DNA of 64,000 bases from DATBLE01 sp963808815 (GTDB lineage: Bacteria; Actinomycetota; Thermoleophilia; Gaiellales; Gaiellaceae). The stretch is from assembly GCA_963808815.1 (NCBI GenBank), contig CAWEGI010000015.1, forward strand, positions 62,001-126,000, in the 5' to 3' direction. How positions within the stretch are numbered: the first letter of the stretch is position 1; each line of letters starts with the position of its first letter. The notes beneath the pieces are model-generated. The model was not told the DNA's origin, made no database searches, and saw nothing but the letters and a program-made list of their open reading frames with translations. Positions 8,804-19,755 of this stretch are shown piece after piece. Both the position numbers and the translations under genes were made by a program.

Positions 8804-9638
8804 GTGAAGGCGCCCTCGATCGCGGTCGTCGGGTCGATCAACCTCGACCTGGTCGCCCGCTGCGAGCGGCTCCCGCGGCCGGGGGAGACGCTCACGGGCG
8901 CGACCTTCCAGCGCGTCCCGGGCGGAAAGGGGGCGAACCAGGCACTGGCGGCCGCGCAGCTCGGAGCGAGCGTGTCGATGGTCGGTGCGGTCGGCGACGA
9001 TCCGTTCGCCGACGAGGCGCTGGCGCTGCTCGAAGAGGGCGGCATCGACCTCGCCGGCGTCCGCCGCGTGGACGAGCCGACCGGTGTCGCGCTGATCGTC
9101 GTCGGCGAGGACGGCGAGAACCAGATCGTGGTCGCTCCCGGGGCCAACGCGGCCGCCGAGGCCACCGAGGGCCTGGAGGCGGCCGACGCCGTGCTCTGCC
9201 AGCTCGAGATCCCGGTCAGGACGGTCGCGGAGGCCGCCCGCAGAGGGCGGTTCACCTGCCTGAACGCGGCTCCCGCCCGCGAGCTCCCCGACGGACTGCT
9301 CGACGACGTCGACCTGCTGGTCGTCAACCGCTACGAGCAGGAGGCGGTCGGACGGTTCGACGGGCTGACCGCGCTGACGCTCGGTGCCGACGGGGCCGTC
9401 CTGCTCGAGGGCGGCCGGGAGATCGCGCGTGCGGTCCCACCCGAGGTCGAGGCAGTCGACGGCACGGGGGCCGGCGACGCGTTCACGGCCTGCCTCCTGG
9501 TCTCCCTGCTCGAAGGTCGCGCGCGTCGAGGAAGCGCTGACACGCGCCTGCGCCGCCGGCGCGCTCGCCGCCTCGCGACCGGGCGCGCAGCCGTCCCTTC
9601 CCACCGCGGCGGAGGTAGACGAGATACTGCGGTCGTGA
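8804..9638 (+). CDS. rbsK: Ribokinase-like PfkB kinase 1 (one frame break)
   Basis: Phosphorylates ribose or a related pentose at the expense of ATP; the exact sugar is not proven. It has the PfkB N-terminal signature (GGKGANQALAAAQLGA) and the catalytic DGTGAGDAF. One extra base in the CGCGCGCG run at 9518-9525 separates the last about 38 residues (RVEEALTRACAAGALAASRP) from the rest. Joined length is about 277 residues, normal for the family. The TGA at 9636 overlaps the GTG of the nucleoside hydrolase, so ribose released by the hydrolase is a sensible substrate. Confidence 0.88.
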
Positions 9639-10559
9639 AGATCCTGCTCGACTGCGACCCCGGCCACGACGACGCGATCGCGCTCCTCCTCGCGCTGGCG
9701 AGTCCGGAGGTCGAGCTCGTCGGCATCACCACCGTCCACGGCAACCAGACGCTCGAGAAGACGACCGTCAACGCGCTCAAGCTGCTCGAGTTCGTCGACC
9801 GCACCGACGTGCCCGTCGCCGCCGGCGCCGAGCGGCCGATCATGCGAGAGCCGTTCATCGCCGAGTACGTCCACGGCGAGAGCGGGATGGACGGCCCGAC
9901 ACTGCCGCAACCGACGACGAAGCCCGATCCGAGGCATGCGGTGGACTTCATCGCCGACACCCTTCGCGACTCGGCGGAGCCGATCACGCTCGTCCCGACC
10001 GGCCCTCTGACGAACATCGGCCTCTTCCTGAACATGCACCCGGACGTGGCCGAGAAGGTCGAGCGAATCGTCCTGATGGGCGGAGCGTACGGCGAGGGCA
10101 ACGTCACCCCGGCTGCCGAGTTCAACATCTGGGTCGATCCGGAGGCAGCCGAGCGAGTCTTCCGGAGCGGCCTCGACGTGACGATGATCGGCCTCGACGT
10201 CACACACCGGGCGATCTTCGGCCCCGAGCCGACCGCCGAGCTGAAGGCGTCGGGCCGGGTGGGCGCGATGGTCGCGGAGCTGCTGGAGTTCTACGGCCGC
10301 TTCCACAAGCAGTCGTACGGCTGGGACGGCTCGCCGATCCACGACGCGGTCGCAATGGCGCATGCGTTCAGGCCGGGGATCGTCGAGACGCGCCACGTCG
10401 GAGTGAAGGTCGACTGCGGCGAGGAGCTCGGTCGCGGCCGGACGAACTGCGACCTGCGCGGGCGCGTCGGCTGGGATGCCGAACGCACGCGTCGCCGTGG
10501 ACATCGACGCCGACGCGTTCGTCCGGCTGCTGGTCGAGCGGCTCTCCTCGCTCGGATAA
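9635..10559 (+). CDS. Inosine-uridine-type nucleoside hydrolase 1 (one frame break)
   Basis: Hydrolyses N-ribosides to base and ribose. The calcium/ribose site DCDPGHDDAIAL is at the N-terminus, followed by GPLTNIGLF, EFNIWVDPEAA and the late HDAVAMAHAF with a ligand Asp. One extra G in 10473-10475 breaks the frame before the last about 28 residues. Joined length is about 307 residues, typical of the IU-NH family. The GTG start overlaps the kinase stop. GATACT at 9623-9628 is 6 bases upstream, so an internal leaderless start is possible. Base specificity cannot be read from sequence. Confidence 0.9.
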
Positions 10560-10598
10560 CCGGGCAGGGTTGGCGTACCGGCCGTCGAAGTCGCGCTC

Positions 10599-12788
10599 AT
10601 GGCGCGGAAAAAGCGTCCTGCCAGGCCTCGCCCGAAGACGCCGTCGCGGGTCAAGAAGCGCACGCGCCGCAAGGCCGCGGCGGCACCCGCGCACCAGCAT
10701 CCCGAGCTGATCGGCCTCGGGCTGCTCGCGTTCGGCCTGTTCATGGCCACGGTGCTGTACGTCGGCTGGAACGGCGGCTACGTCGGCAAGGCGATCGGCG
10801 ACGGCCTTCGTGGACGTCGTCGGGGGGATCGCCTACGTGCTGCCGGTGGCCTGCGTCGCCGTCGGCGCGCTGATGGTCGGGCGGAGCGACCTGCCGCGGT
10901 TCGGCCCGTTCCGTACCGGGCTCGCGGTCGTCGCCGTCGGCCTCGCGCTCGTGCTCGGCGGCGCCCACGGCGGGTACCTCGGGCGCGGGCTGGAGGACGT
11001 CCTCGGCAAGCCGATCGGCTCGACCGGGACACAGATCCTCGGCATGTTCCTGCTCCTGGCCGGCGTGCTTGCTGGTCACCGGCGCCTCCGCGGGCGCATT
11101 CGTCCGCCGCTCAGGACAGGCGGTGCGGAGCGCGGCGCGGCGTCCGGCGTCGCGCCGGCGCACGACCCCCGAGCTCGAGCCGGCCGCCGTGGCGCCTCCC
11201 GCCGCGCTCGTCTCGCCACCGGTCGACGGCGTCGAGGAGTTCCCGGACGTCGTTGCTCCGGCGCCGCTGCTCGTGCTCGACAGGCACGACCCGGAGCCCG
11301 AGCCGGAACCCGCCGACGTGACCCAGACGTCGCTCTTCGACGTCACCGAGCCCGACAGGACGGCGTCTACACGCTGCCCGATCGGAGCCTGTTGCGTCGC
11401 TCGAAGGCCACCGCTGCAAAGCCGGGCGAGCAGGACGGCCGCGTCGCCGGGCCTGCTCGTGCAGGCCCTCGCGAACTTCGGCGTCGACGCGACGATCGTC
11501 GGCGAGATCGCCGGGCCCCGCGTCACGCGCTACGAGCTCCAGCTCGCCCCGGGGACGAAGGTCTCGAAGGTGGCGGCGCTGAAGGACGACCTCTCGTACG
11601 CGCTCGCCACGACCGAGATCCGCATCCTCGCGCCGATCCCCGGCAAGCAGGCGGTGGGCGTCGAGGTGCCGAACCTCGCGCCGAACCTCGTCACCCTGGG
11701 CGACATCTACGACGACCTGCCGGCGACGTCGAGCCCGCTGTCCGTCTGGCTCGGCAAGGACATCTCCGGGAACGCGGTCTGGACCGACCTCGCCCGCATG
11801 CCGCACCTGCTGATCGCCGGCACGACCGGCTCGGGCAAGTCCGGCTGCATCAACACGATCCTGACCTCGATCCTGCTGCGCGCGACGCCGGACGACGTGC
11901 GGATGATCCTGATCGACCCGAAGCGGATCGAGCTCAACTTCTACGAGTCGATCCCGCACCTGCTCACGCCGGTCGTCTCGTCGCCGAAGACGGCGGCGGC
12001 CGCGCTGGCCAACGTCGTGGGGGAGATGGAGCGGCGCTACGAGCGGATGAGCCACGTCCGCGCGCGCAGCCTGCCCGAGATGAACCGCGCGCTGCGCGGG
12101 CGCGGCGAGAAGCAGCTGCCGTACCTGCTGGTCGTGATCGACGAGCTCGCCGACCTGATGATGATCTCGCCGCAGGACGTGGAGGACGCGATCATCCGGC
12201 TCGCGCAGAAGTCGCGCGCAGTCGGCATCCACCTCGTGCTGGCGACGCAGCGGCCGTCCGTGGACGTGATCACCGGGATGATCAAGGCGAACGTCCCTTC
12301 GCGGATCGCCTTCGCCGTCTCGAGCCAGACGGACTCGCGCGTGATCCTCGACCAGGCCGGCGCCGAGAGCCTGCTCGGCCAGGGCGACATGCTCTTCAAG
12401 CCGCTCGGCACGTCGCGGCTCCAGCGCGTCCAGGGCGCCTACGTGAGCGAGGAGGAGGTCGCGCTGGTCGTCGAGCAGTGCCGCGCGCAGCGCGAGCAGG
12501 AGCTGGACGAGTCGATGCTGGAGGCGCCGGAGAAGCCGGCTAGACGACGACGACGACGAGGACGGCGATTTCGACCCGGACGAGGATCCGCTGCTGGAGA
12601 AGGCGATCGAGGTGGTCGTCCAGGCGCAGACGGCGTCGGTATCGTTGCTCCAGCGGCGTCTGCGGGTCGGCTACACCCGTGCGGGCCGCCTGATCGACAT
12701 GCTCGAGCGCCGGGGGATCATCTCGCCGTACGAGGGCTCGAAGCCGCGGCGCGTGCTGGTGGGCGAGAGCGAGACGCTCGCGTCCTGA
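10599..12788 (+). CDS. ftsK: DNA translocase FtsK/SpoIIIE (five frame breaks)
   Basis: Septal DNA pump that moves chromosome termini at division. The N-terminus is a basic stretch (MARKKRPARPRPK) followed by four or so membrane helices. The motor has Walker A GTTGSGKS near 11821 and Walker B (LLVVIDELADLMM). A C-terminal gamma winged helix (LLQRRLRVGYTRAGRLIDML) follows. Homology runs through all frames, with extra bases near 10804, 11070, 11452 and 12539 and one missing base near 11356. Joined length is about 729 residues, compact for FtsK with a short linker. Five breaks in an essential gene argue for sequence error. Confidence 0.92.
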
Positions 12789-12837
12789 GAGAGATTCGCT
12801 CTTCGCGCGCCGCCGGGCTTTGCCCGGGTGACGCTGC

Positions 12838-12843
12838 GAGAAT
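12838..12843 (+). promoter_or_regulatory. -10-like box (GAGAAT) before kinase 2
   Basis: GAGAAT ends 6 bases before the GTG at 12850. The same hexamer stands 7 bases before the HutF-like gene at 52002. It fits the leaderless spacing seen elsewhere in the window, but the hexamer itself is weak. Confidence 0.35.
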
Positions 12844-12849
12844 GGTGCG

Positions 12850-13696
12850 GTGACGCGGATCGCGGTCGTCGGCAGCTACGGCGTCGGGCTCACCTTCGGC
12901 GTCGATCGCGCGCCCGAGCGCGGCGAGACGCTGGTCGGGTCGCTCTTCCGCACCGACCACGGCGGCAAGGGGTCGAACCAGGCGGTCGGTGCGGCCCGGC
13001 TCGGCGCCGAGGTCACGTTCCTGACCGCGGTCGGTGAGGACGCCTTCGGGGACGGCGCCTTCGAGCTGTGGGCCGAGGAGGCGGTCGATGCGAGTGCAGT
13101 CCTGCGCGCGCCGCTGCCGACGATGACCGCGGCGATCCTGGTCGAGGAGAGCGGCGACAACCGGATCGTGATCGTCCCCGGCGCGCTCTCGGCGTTGACA
13201 CCCGCGCACGTCGACGCCTTCGCGGCGCAGATCGAGGCCGCCGACGTCCTGCTCGTCCAGCTGGAGATCCCTGTCGACACCGCTCTGCATGCGCTCGAGG
13301 TCGGTCGCGCCGCAGGCGTGCGCACGATCCTGAACCCGGCGCCGGCGCCGGCCGGCCCGATCGCACCGGCCGCCGACTACCTGACGCCGAACGAGAGCGA
13401 GGCCCTTGCCGTCGAGGATGCAGAGGGCACGCTCGTGGTCACGCTGGGCGACCAGGGGGCCCGGCTGCGCGGGGCAGCAGATCCCGGCGTTCCCCGCGAC
13501 GCCCGTGGACACGACCGGCGCCGGCGACGCGTTCTGCGCGGCGTTCGCGGTCGCGCTGGCCGAGGGCGCCGCGGACGCCGAGGCCGTGCGCTGGGGCTGC
13601 GCGGCCGGCGCGCACATGGTCGAGCACGAGGGCGTGATCCCCGGCCTGCCGACCCGCGCGCAGCTCGAGGAGCGGCTCGCCGTGGCGGCTGCATGA
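12850..13696 (+). CDS. Ribokinase-like PfkB kinase 2 (one frame break)
   Basis: A second ribokinase paralogue. It has GGKGSNQAVGAARLGA near residue 38 and the catalytic DTTGAGDAFCAAF. One extra G in the GGGG run at 13471-13474 breaks the frame. Joined length is about 281 residues. Its ATG-overlapped partner is again a nucleoside hydrolase, repeating the kinase-hydrolase pair found before ftsK. The two kinases are clearly diverged, so this is not a recent duplication. Confidence 0.88.
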
Positions 13697-14618
13697 CCCG
13701 CCTGATCATCGACACCGACACGGCCGGCGACGACGTCTTCTCGCTGCTGATCGCGCCTGCTCGAACCCCGTGCCGGCCTGGAGGCGATCACCGTCTGCTG
13801 CGGCAACGTCGCCTTCGAGCAGGAGGTCGAGAACGCCCTGTACACGGTCGAGATCGCCGGCCGAGGCGGCGAGATTCCCGTCTACGCCGGCTGCGCCGAG
13901 CCGCTGATCGCCGAGTGGGTCGGAGCCGAGTACGTGCACGGCCAGGACGGCATGGGCGACTCGTTCTTCCCGCGTGCAGCGCAGCGCCCGGAGCCCGAGC
14001 ACGCCGTCGACGAGCTCGTCCGCCGGATCAACGAGAGCCCGGGCGAGCTGACCATCCTCGCCCAGGCGCCGCTCACCAACCTGGCCGCCGCGGTCACGCG
14101 CGACCCGTCGATCGCGCAGAAGGTCGCGGCGCCTGTACGTGATGGGCGGCGGCGAGGGGAACATCACGCCGGCCGCCGAGTACAACTTCTTCGTCGACCC
14201 GGAGGCGGCGAAGATCGTCCTGAACGCGGGCTTCCCGCTGACGCTCTTCACCTGGTCGCTGACGCGCACGCACGGCGTCTTCGACGACGCCAGGCTCGCG
14301 CGGATCGACTCGCTCGGCACGCCGCTCTCCGAATTCTTCGGGCAGGTGAACCGGAAGGCCCGCGAGTTCGACGACCAGGTCAACCATCTCGGCGGCTCGA
14401 CCCATCCCGACTCGATGGCCTGCGCAGCGATCGTCGAGCCCTCGCTCGTCCTGGCGACGGAGGAGGCTGTGGTCGACGTCGAGACCTCCGGCGACCTGAC
14501 CCGCGGCTGGAGCCTGATCGACACCCTCGGCCGGGTCGACCGCGAACCGAACGCGACCGTCGTCACCGACTACGACACGGAGGGCTTCTTCGAGCTGATG
14601 CTGGAGGTCCTCCGCTGA
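13693..14618 (+). CDS. Nucleoside hydrolase 2 (two frame breaks)
   Basis: A second IU-type nucleoside hydrolase, starting at ATG 13693 inside the kinase 2 stop (ATGA). It has DTDTAGDDVFSL at the N-terminus, GNVAFEQEVENAL, APLTNLAAAV and EYNFFVDPEAAK. Extra C residues near 13757 and 14133 break the frame twice; joined length is about 307 residues. Compared with hydrolase 1, the first loop reads TDTAGDD instead of CDPGHDD, so base preference may differ. It probably feeds released ribose to kinase 2. Confidence 0.88.
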
Positions 14619-15735
14619 GCTATCTGCCGCCGACCCGGGAGCTGCGCGTGCGCTTCGACACCGCCCAGGCGCTGACACGGCTCTTCTATCGCGAGCAGGC
14701 GGTCGTGCTCGCGTGCGGCGGCTGGGTCCCGCGCGTCGAGGCTCTCGAGCACAAGGCCGAGCTCGCCCGAACGGCGTGGGAGTCCGCGCTCGCCGCCGGC
14801 GCGCTTCGCGAGCGCGTCTTCGAGCTGCGCTACCCGGCTCGGTTCCTCGACGAGCAGGCCGAGGAGCTCGTGGTCGACGAGCCCGACGACCTGCGCCGGC
14901 TCGCGGCCGAGCTCCACGACGACTACGCCGCGTATCTCGAAGGCGGCGGACGAGCTCGCCGACGGCCCTTCGATCCGCATCGTCGAGGCGGCGCTGCGCG
15001 ACAAGGAACGGCAGCAGGAGGCGCTGGCTCCGGTCGCGCTGGCCGACGACGATCCGGCCCGCGACCCGCGCTACTTCGCGTCGAGCTTCTACTGGCCCGA
15101 CATCCTCGACCCTGCGGTATCCGTACGGCGAGGGCGTCGCGCTGCAGCTCCGCTCGGCGGTCAGCCACCTGAACGAGGTGTGGGCGGTCGACACCGCGGG
15201 CAGGATCCTGCACGAGCTCTCGCCCGAGCTCGGCTGGGAGTTCACGGGCGACGCAGCCCGCTGGCTCTACGACGAGACCCGCCACATGCTGATGGGCGCC
15301 GAAAGGCTCGCGCGCTGGGGCTTCGAGCCTGCGCAGATTCCGCTGGGCGGCTACATCTACGAGGCCTGCGCCGGCCGGGACCCGCTCTATCGGCTCGGCA
15401 TGCTCGGCTACTTCGAGACGAAGAACATCGGCCGCAAGCGCGAGCGCGCTCAGGCGTTCCACGACATGGGCGATGCGACCAGCGAGACCGACATGGAGTT
15501 CGACTGGGCCGACGAGACGCTGCACGCGGAGTACGGCCGCCGCTGGCTGCGGCGGCTGCTGGAGGCGCGCGGGGAGGATCCGGAGTCGTGGCCGGCCGTC
15601 CTGGAGGAGTGCGAGCGTCTCGTCCAGGAGCGCGTGGACCGGGCGACCTCCGACGATCTCGAGCGGATCCGCACATGCGCCGACGCTCTCGTCTCCGCCG
15701 CGCAGGCGTCCGCCACCTATCCAAGTCGCTCGTGA
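14615..15735 (+). CDS. Ferritin-like domain protein, DUF455 type (two frame breaks)
   Basis: A helical protein with two metal-type E-x-x-H motifs in a four-helix arrangement: YDETRHMLMGAERL and WADETLHAEYGRRWL. These resemble the DUF455 ferritin-like family (COG2833). Extra bases near 14943 and 15114 break the frame; joined length is about 372 residues. The start is uncertain. CTG 14615 overlaps the hydrolase 2 stop, and the first conventional in-frame codon is GTG 14648. The reaction is not known, and its link with nucleoside use rests only on position. Confidence 0.75.
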
Positions 15736-15748
15736 GACGTCTTATCTC

Positions 15749-15776
15749 TTGCCCCCGGGGTCTGAGGGAGTAGGAT
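15749..15776 (+). promoter_or_regulatory. Sigma-70-type promoter before the nucleoside ABC operon
   Basis: TTGCCC (15749-15754) and TAGGAT (15771-15776) are separated by 16 bases, about 57 bases before the binding-protein start. This one has a true leader with a GGGAGG Shine-Dalgarno sequence, unlike the leaderless genes nearby. Confidence 0.5.
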
Positions 15777-15833
15777 CAGGCGTTCCCCTGCCCGGGGATC
15801 TCTGTGGAACATCAGTATCGAGGGAGGAATTGG

Positions 15834-16867
15834 GTGACAGAAGACGTTTCCTGCCGGTTGCGCTCGCCGTGCCGGCGATCATCCTCGCGGTCGCGCTGCT
15901 CGCCGGGACCGGCGGCGCTGCGCCGACCGCGACGTTCAAGGCGGCGCTGATCAGCGATGTCGGCCGCTTCAACGACAAGGGGTTCAACCAGAACCAGCTC
16001 ACCGGGCTGAAGTTGGCCCAGGCCAAGCTCGGCGTGCAGACCCGCGCGATCGAGTCGCACTCGGCGAACGACTACATCCCGAACCTCGCGTCGGTCGCCC
16101 GCCAGGGCTACGACGCGGTCGTCGCCGCCGGCTTCCTGCTGGCCGACGCGGAGGCGACGGTTGCGAAGAAGTTCCCGAACACGCAGTTCGCGATCACCGA
16201 CTATCCGGTGGAGATCCCGCCGTTCTCGGACAAGAAGGGCAAGCTGCTCGTCAAGAACATCACGGGCATCACCTTCAAGTCGGAGCAGCAGAGCTACCTG
16301 GTCGGCTGCCTCTCCGCCCTGATGGCGAAGAAGGGCGGCGGCAACACGATCAGCGCGACAGGTGGGGTCAAGATCCCGCCGGTCGACTCGTTCATCGCCG
16401 GCTACAAGGCGGGCGCGGCGAAGTGCGTCCCGGGCATCAAGGTGCTCGTCGGGTACTCGCAGGACTTCATCGCGCAGGACAAGTGCAAGGCCGTGGCGCA
16501 GAACCAGATCTCTGCGGGCTCCAAGGTCGTGTTCGCGGTCGCCGGCCCCTGCGGCTTCGGCGCCCTCGCGGCCGCCAAGGAGGCCGGTGTCTGGGGCGAC
16601 GGCGTCGACGTCGACCAGTCGTACCTCGGGCCGCACATCCTGACGAGCGCGGTCAAGCGCGTCGACCTCGGCGTGTACCGCTTCGTCCAGGCGGTCAAGG
16701 ACGGCACGCTCGTGCCCGGTCACGACTTCGTCTTCGACCTCAAGAACGGCGGCGTCGCGGTCGGCAAGATCAGCACGAAGGTGCCGGCTGCCTACAAGGC
16801 AAGGATCGCCGCGCTCCAGAACCAGATCATCGCCGGGAAGATCAAGGTCCCGACGACCTTCAAGTAG
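15834..16867 (+). CDS. BMP-family nucleoside-binding protein of ABC transporter
   Basis: Extracytoplasmic binding protein of the BMP/PnrA-Med family, which bind purine nucleosides. It has a hydrophobic signal segment (about residues 8-28), then ISDVGRFNDKGFNQNQ, the family hallmark. No lipobox cysteine is seen. GGGAGG precedes GTG 15834 by 6 bases, but that GTG is one base out of frame with the signal peptide (MTE then RRFLPVALAV). A missing A near 15843, or use of TTG 15830, would explain it. About 344 residues. It leads the operon for the ATPase and two permeases. Confidence 0.9.
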
Positions 16868-16890
16868 GAGATCCAATCGTCGCGACGGAG

Positions 16891-16910
16891 GGCGGGCCGC
16901 AAGGCCCGCC
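16891..16910 (+). terminator. Intercistronic hairpin after the BMP binding-protein gene
   Basis: GGCGGGCC (16891-16898), loop GCAA, GGCCCGCC (16903-16910): a perfect 8-bp GC stem with a GNRA tetraloop. It ends 6 bases before the ATPase GTG. It can act as an attenuator or as a 3'-end stabiliser for the binding-protein message, and it would mask the ribosome site of the ATPase. Confidence 0.65.
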
Positions 16911-16916
16911 TTCCGC

Positions 16917-18472
16917 GTGACAGAATCGCCCGTCGTGGACGAGCCACCCGTTCTCGAGCTCCGCGGGATCACCAAGCAGCTTCCCCGGCGTGCTCGCCAA
17001 CGACCACGTCGACCTCGACGTCGCCGCGGGCGAGGTGCACGCGTTGCTCGGCGAGAACGGCGCCGGCAAGTCGACGCTGATGAACATCCTCTACGGGCTC
17101 TACCACCCGGACTCGGGGGAGATCCTCCTCAACGGGAAGAAGACGTCGTTCGCGTCGGCCAAGGACGCGATCGAGAGCGGAATCGGGATGGTGCACCAGC
17201 ACTTCATGCTCATCCCGGTGATGACCGTGGCCGAGAACATCGTTCTCGCCGAAGAGCCCACGTACGCGGGGGTGATGCTCGACTTCGGGGAGGCGCGGAG
17301 GCGTGTTCGCGACCTCTCCGACCGCTACGGCCTCGCGGTCGACCCCGGCAGCCGCATCCAGGACATCACCGTCGCTGCGCAGCAGCGCGTCGAGATCCTG
17401 AAGGCCCTCTACCGCGGGGCGGAGATCCTCGTGCTCGACGAGCCGACGGCGGTCCTGACCCCGCAGGAGGCGAAGGAGCTGTTCGCGATCATCGCCGAGC
17501 TGAAGGCGCAGGGGAAGTCGATCATCTTCATCTCGCACAAGCTGCACGAGGTGCTCGAGGTCGCCGACCGCATCACCGTCCTGCGCCGCGGAAAGAAGGT
17601 CGAGACGGTTCCGGTCGAGGGCGCAACCGAGGAGAGCCTCGCCCGCATGATGGTCGGCCGGGAGGTGCTTCTCCGGGTCGACAAGGCGTCCGCCAAGCCG
17701 GCGGATCGCCTCCTCCAGGTCTCGGATCTCCACGTCTTCGACGAGCGGGGACTGGAGAAGGTCCGCGGCGTCTCGTTCGACGTCAGGGCGGGCGAGATCG
17801 TGGCGATCGCCGGCGTGGACGGCAACGGCCAGACCGAGCTGATCGACGCGCTCACCGGGCTGCTCCAGCCGGCGGCGGGTACGGTCGATGTCGGCGGACG
17901 TGCCGCCCCGAACCACGCGACGGCGCGGGAGATGCTCGACCTCGGCGTCGGGCACATCCCCGAGGATCGCCAGCGCCGCGGCCTCGTCCTCGAGTTCTCG
18001 ATCGCCGAGAACATCGCGCTGCACGACTACTGCCATCGCGCCCGCCTCGAAGGTGGGCTGGCTCTACCCGAACCGGCTGATCGCGCGCGCCACCCAGCTG
18101 ATCAAGGACTTCGACGTCCGCGGCGGCGGGCCGAAGACACTGGCCGGTGCGCTCTCCGGCGGGAACCAGCAGAAGGTCGTCGTCGCCCGTGAGGTTGCGC
18201 GGAACCCCAAGGTCCTGATCGCCGCCCAGCCGACGCGGGGCCTCGACGTCGGCGCGATCGAGTACGTCCACCGCCGGCTCGTCGCCGAGCGGGACGAGGG
18301 CCGAGCGGTGCTGCTGGTCTCGCTCGAGCTCGAAGAGGTCCTCTCACTCGCCGACCGGATCCTGGTCATGTTCGAGGGCCAGATCGTCGGCGAGTACGGC
18401 CCGGACGTGAGCGAGGAGGAGCTCGGGATCGCGATGACGGGCGGGCGGCGGAAGGAGGCTGCGCCGGCATGA
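16917..18472 (+). CDS. Nucleoside ABC transporter ATPase, double cassette (two frame breaks)
   Basis: A two-cassette ATPase of the YufO/RbsA class that powers the BMP-type importer. Cassette 1 has Walker A GENGAGKST and LVLDEPTAVLTPQEA; cassette 2 has the degenerate loop GVDGNGQTEL and LSGGNQQKVVVAREV. An extra C at 16980 separates the first about 21 residues, and another extra base near 18050 breaks cassette 2. Joined length is about 517 residues, normal. The GTG start follows a tight hairpin, and the stop overlaps the permease ATG (ATGA). Confidence 0.92.
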
Positions 18473-19755
18473 GCGAAGGCCCGCTCGACCCGCACGAGCA
18501 GCGCCTGGAGGCGCAGGAAGAGCAGCTCCTCGAGACGCCGGGAGGAGAGCCCGGCGGCTACGCGCCGAGCGTGGCGGCGCGGATGGCCGTCATGCAGCGG
18601 GCGGGCGGGGTCGTCATGCCCGTCGTCACCACGCTGTTCGCGTTCGCGGTGGCGATGATCGTCATCGCCGCCACCGGCCACAACCCGTTCAAGGCGTTCA
18701 AGGGGATCTTCGACGGCACCGGGCTGAACTGGCTGTTTCCCTGGGTGATGGGAGACGCGCGCACGGAGGCGGCGTTCAACCTCCAGCAGACGCTGCTCCT
18801 GACCACCACGCTGATCCTGACCGGCTTCGCCGTCTCGTTCGCGTTCAAGTGCGGCCTGTTCAACATCGGCGGCCAGGGCCAGTACATCGTCGGCGCCTTC
18901 GTGAGCGTGTGGGTCGGCTCCTCGTGGGTGAACATGGCCTCGGGCCTCCACATCTTCATCGCGATCGTCCTGGCGGCGCTGGCGGGGGCGGCCTGGGCGG
19001 CGATCGCCGGCTTCCTGAAGGCGACCGTCGGGGTGCACGAGGTGATCTCGACGATCATGCTGAACTGGATTGCGATCTGGGTGACGCAGGCCCTCGTCGG
19101 CCAGGGCGGGCAGCTCCAGAACCCGACCGACAAGTCCGTTCCGGTTTCCAGCGACATCGCCCAGGGCGCCCATTTGCCGGTCTTCTGGGGCGACCCGGTG
19201 CTCCAGGGGCTGCACATCGGGTTCTTCATCGCCCTCGGCGCGCCCATCGTCTACTGGCTGCTGCTCAACCGGACGACCCTCGGGTACGAGGTGCGCGCGA
19301 CAGGCTTCAACCCGGAGGCGGCCCGGTACGGAGGTGTGAACGTGAAGCGGAGCTACGTCGCGGCGATGGCGATTTCCGGCACCTTCGCAGGGCTCGCCGG
19401 GGCGCTCGACATCCTCGGCTGGCAGTTCCGGCTCGGGGTGCTCGACATCCAGGTCTCCCAGATCGGCTTCATCGGGATCGCCGTCGCGCTGCTCGGACGC
19501 AACTCGCCGATCGGCGTGCCCTTCGCCGCGCTCCTCTTCGGCGCGCTCCTGCAGGGCACCTCGACGCGCAACCCCGCGATCCAGGACGTGATCAAGCCGG
19601 AGCTGGCCGGGAACCTGACGCTGATCATCCAGGGCCTCGTGCTGCTGTTCGTCGGCGCCGACCTGTTCTTCCTCTGGATCTGGCGGTTCCGGAGGAAGCT
19701 CCGCCGCACGCCGGCCGCCGCGCCTGCACCGCCGGCAGGAGCGGCCGCAAGGTGA
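18469..19755 (+). CDS. Nucleoside ABC transporter permease 1
   Basis: A 428-residue inner-membrane permease of the BPD_transp_2 family (YufP/NupP-like). A soluble N-terminus of about 45 residues (rich in Glu and Gln) is followed by about nine hydrophobic helices. It has the cytoplasmic loop ATGFNPEAARYGGVNVK that contacts the ATPase. The start ATG overlaps the ATPase stop, and its own TGA overlaps the GTG of permease 2, so the two permeases are translationally coupled and likely form a heterodimer. Confidence 0.93.
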   Translation: MSEGPLDPHEQRLEAQEEQLLETPGGEPGGYAPSVAARMAVMQRAGGVVMPVVTTLFAFAVAMIVIAATGHNPFKAFKGIFDGTGLNWLFPWVMGDARTEAAFNLQQTLLLTTTLILTGFAVSFAFKCGLFNIGGQGQYIVGAFVSVWVGSSWVNMASGLHIFIAIVLAALAGAAWAAIAGFLKATVGVHEVISTIMLNWIAIWVTQALVGQGGQLQNPTDKSVPVSSDIAQGAHLPVFWGDPVLQGLHIGFFIALGAPIVYWLLLNRTTLGYEVRATGFNPEAARYGGVNVKRSYVAAMAISGTFAGLAGALDILGWQFRLGVLDIQVSQIGFIGIAVALLGRNSPIGVPFAALLFGALLQGTSTRNPAIQDVIKPELAGNLTLIIQGLVLLFVGADLFFLWIWRFRRKLRRTPAAAPAPPAGAAAR

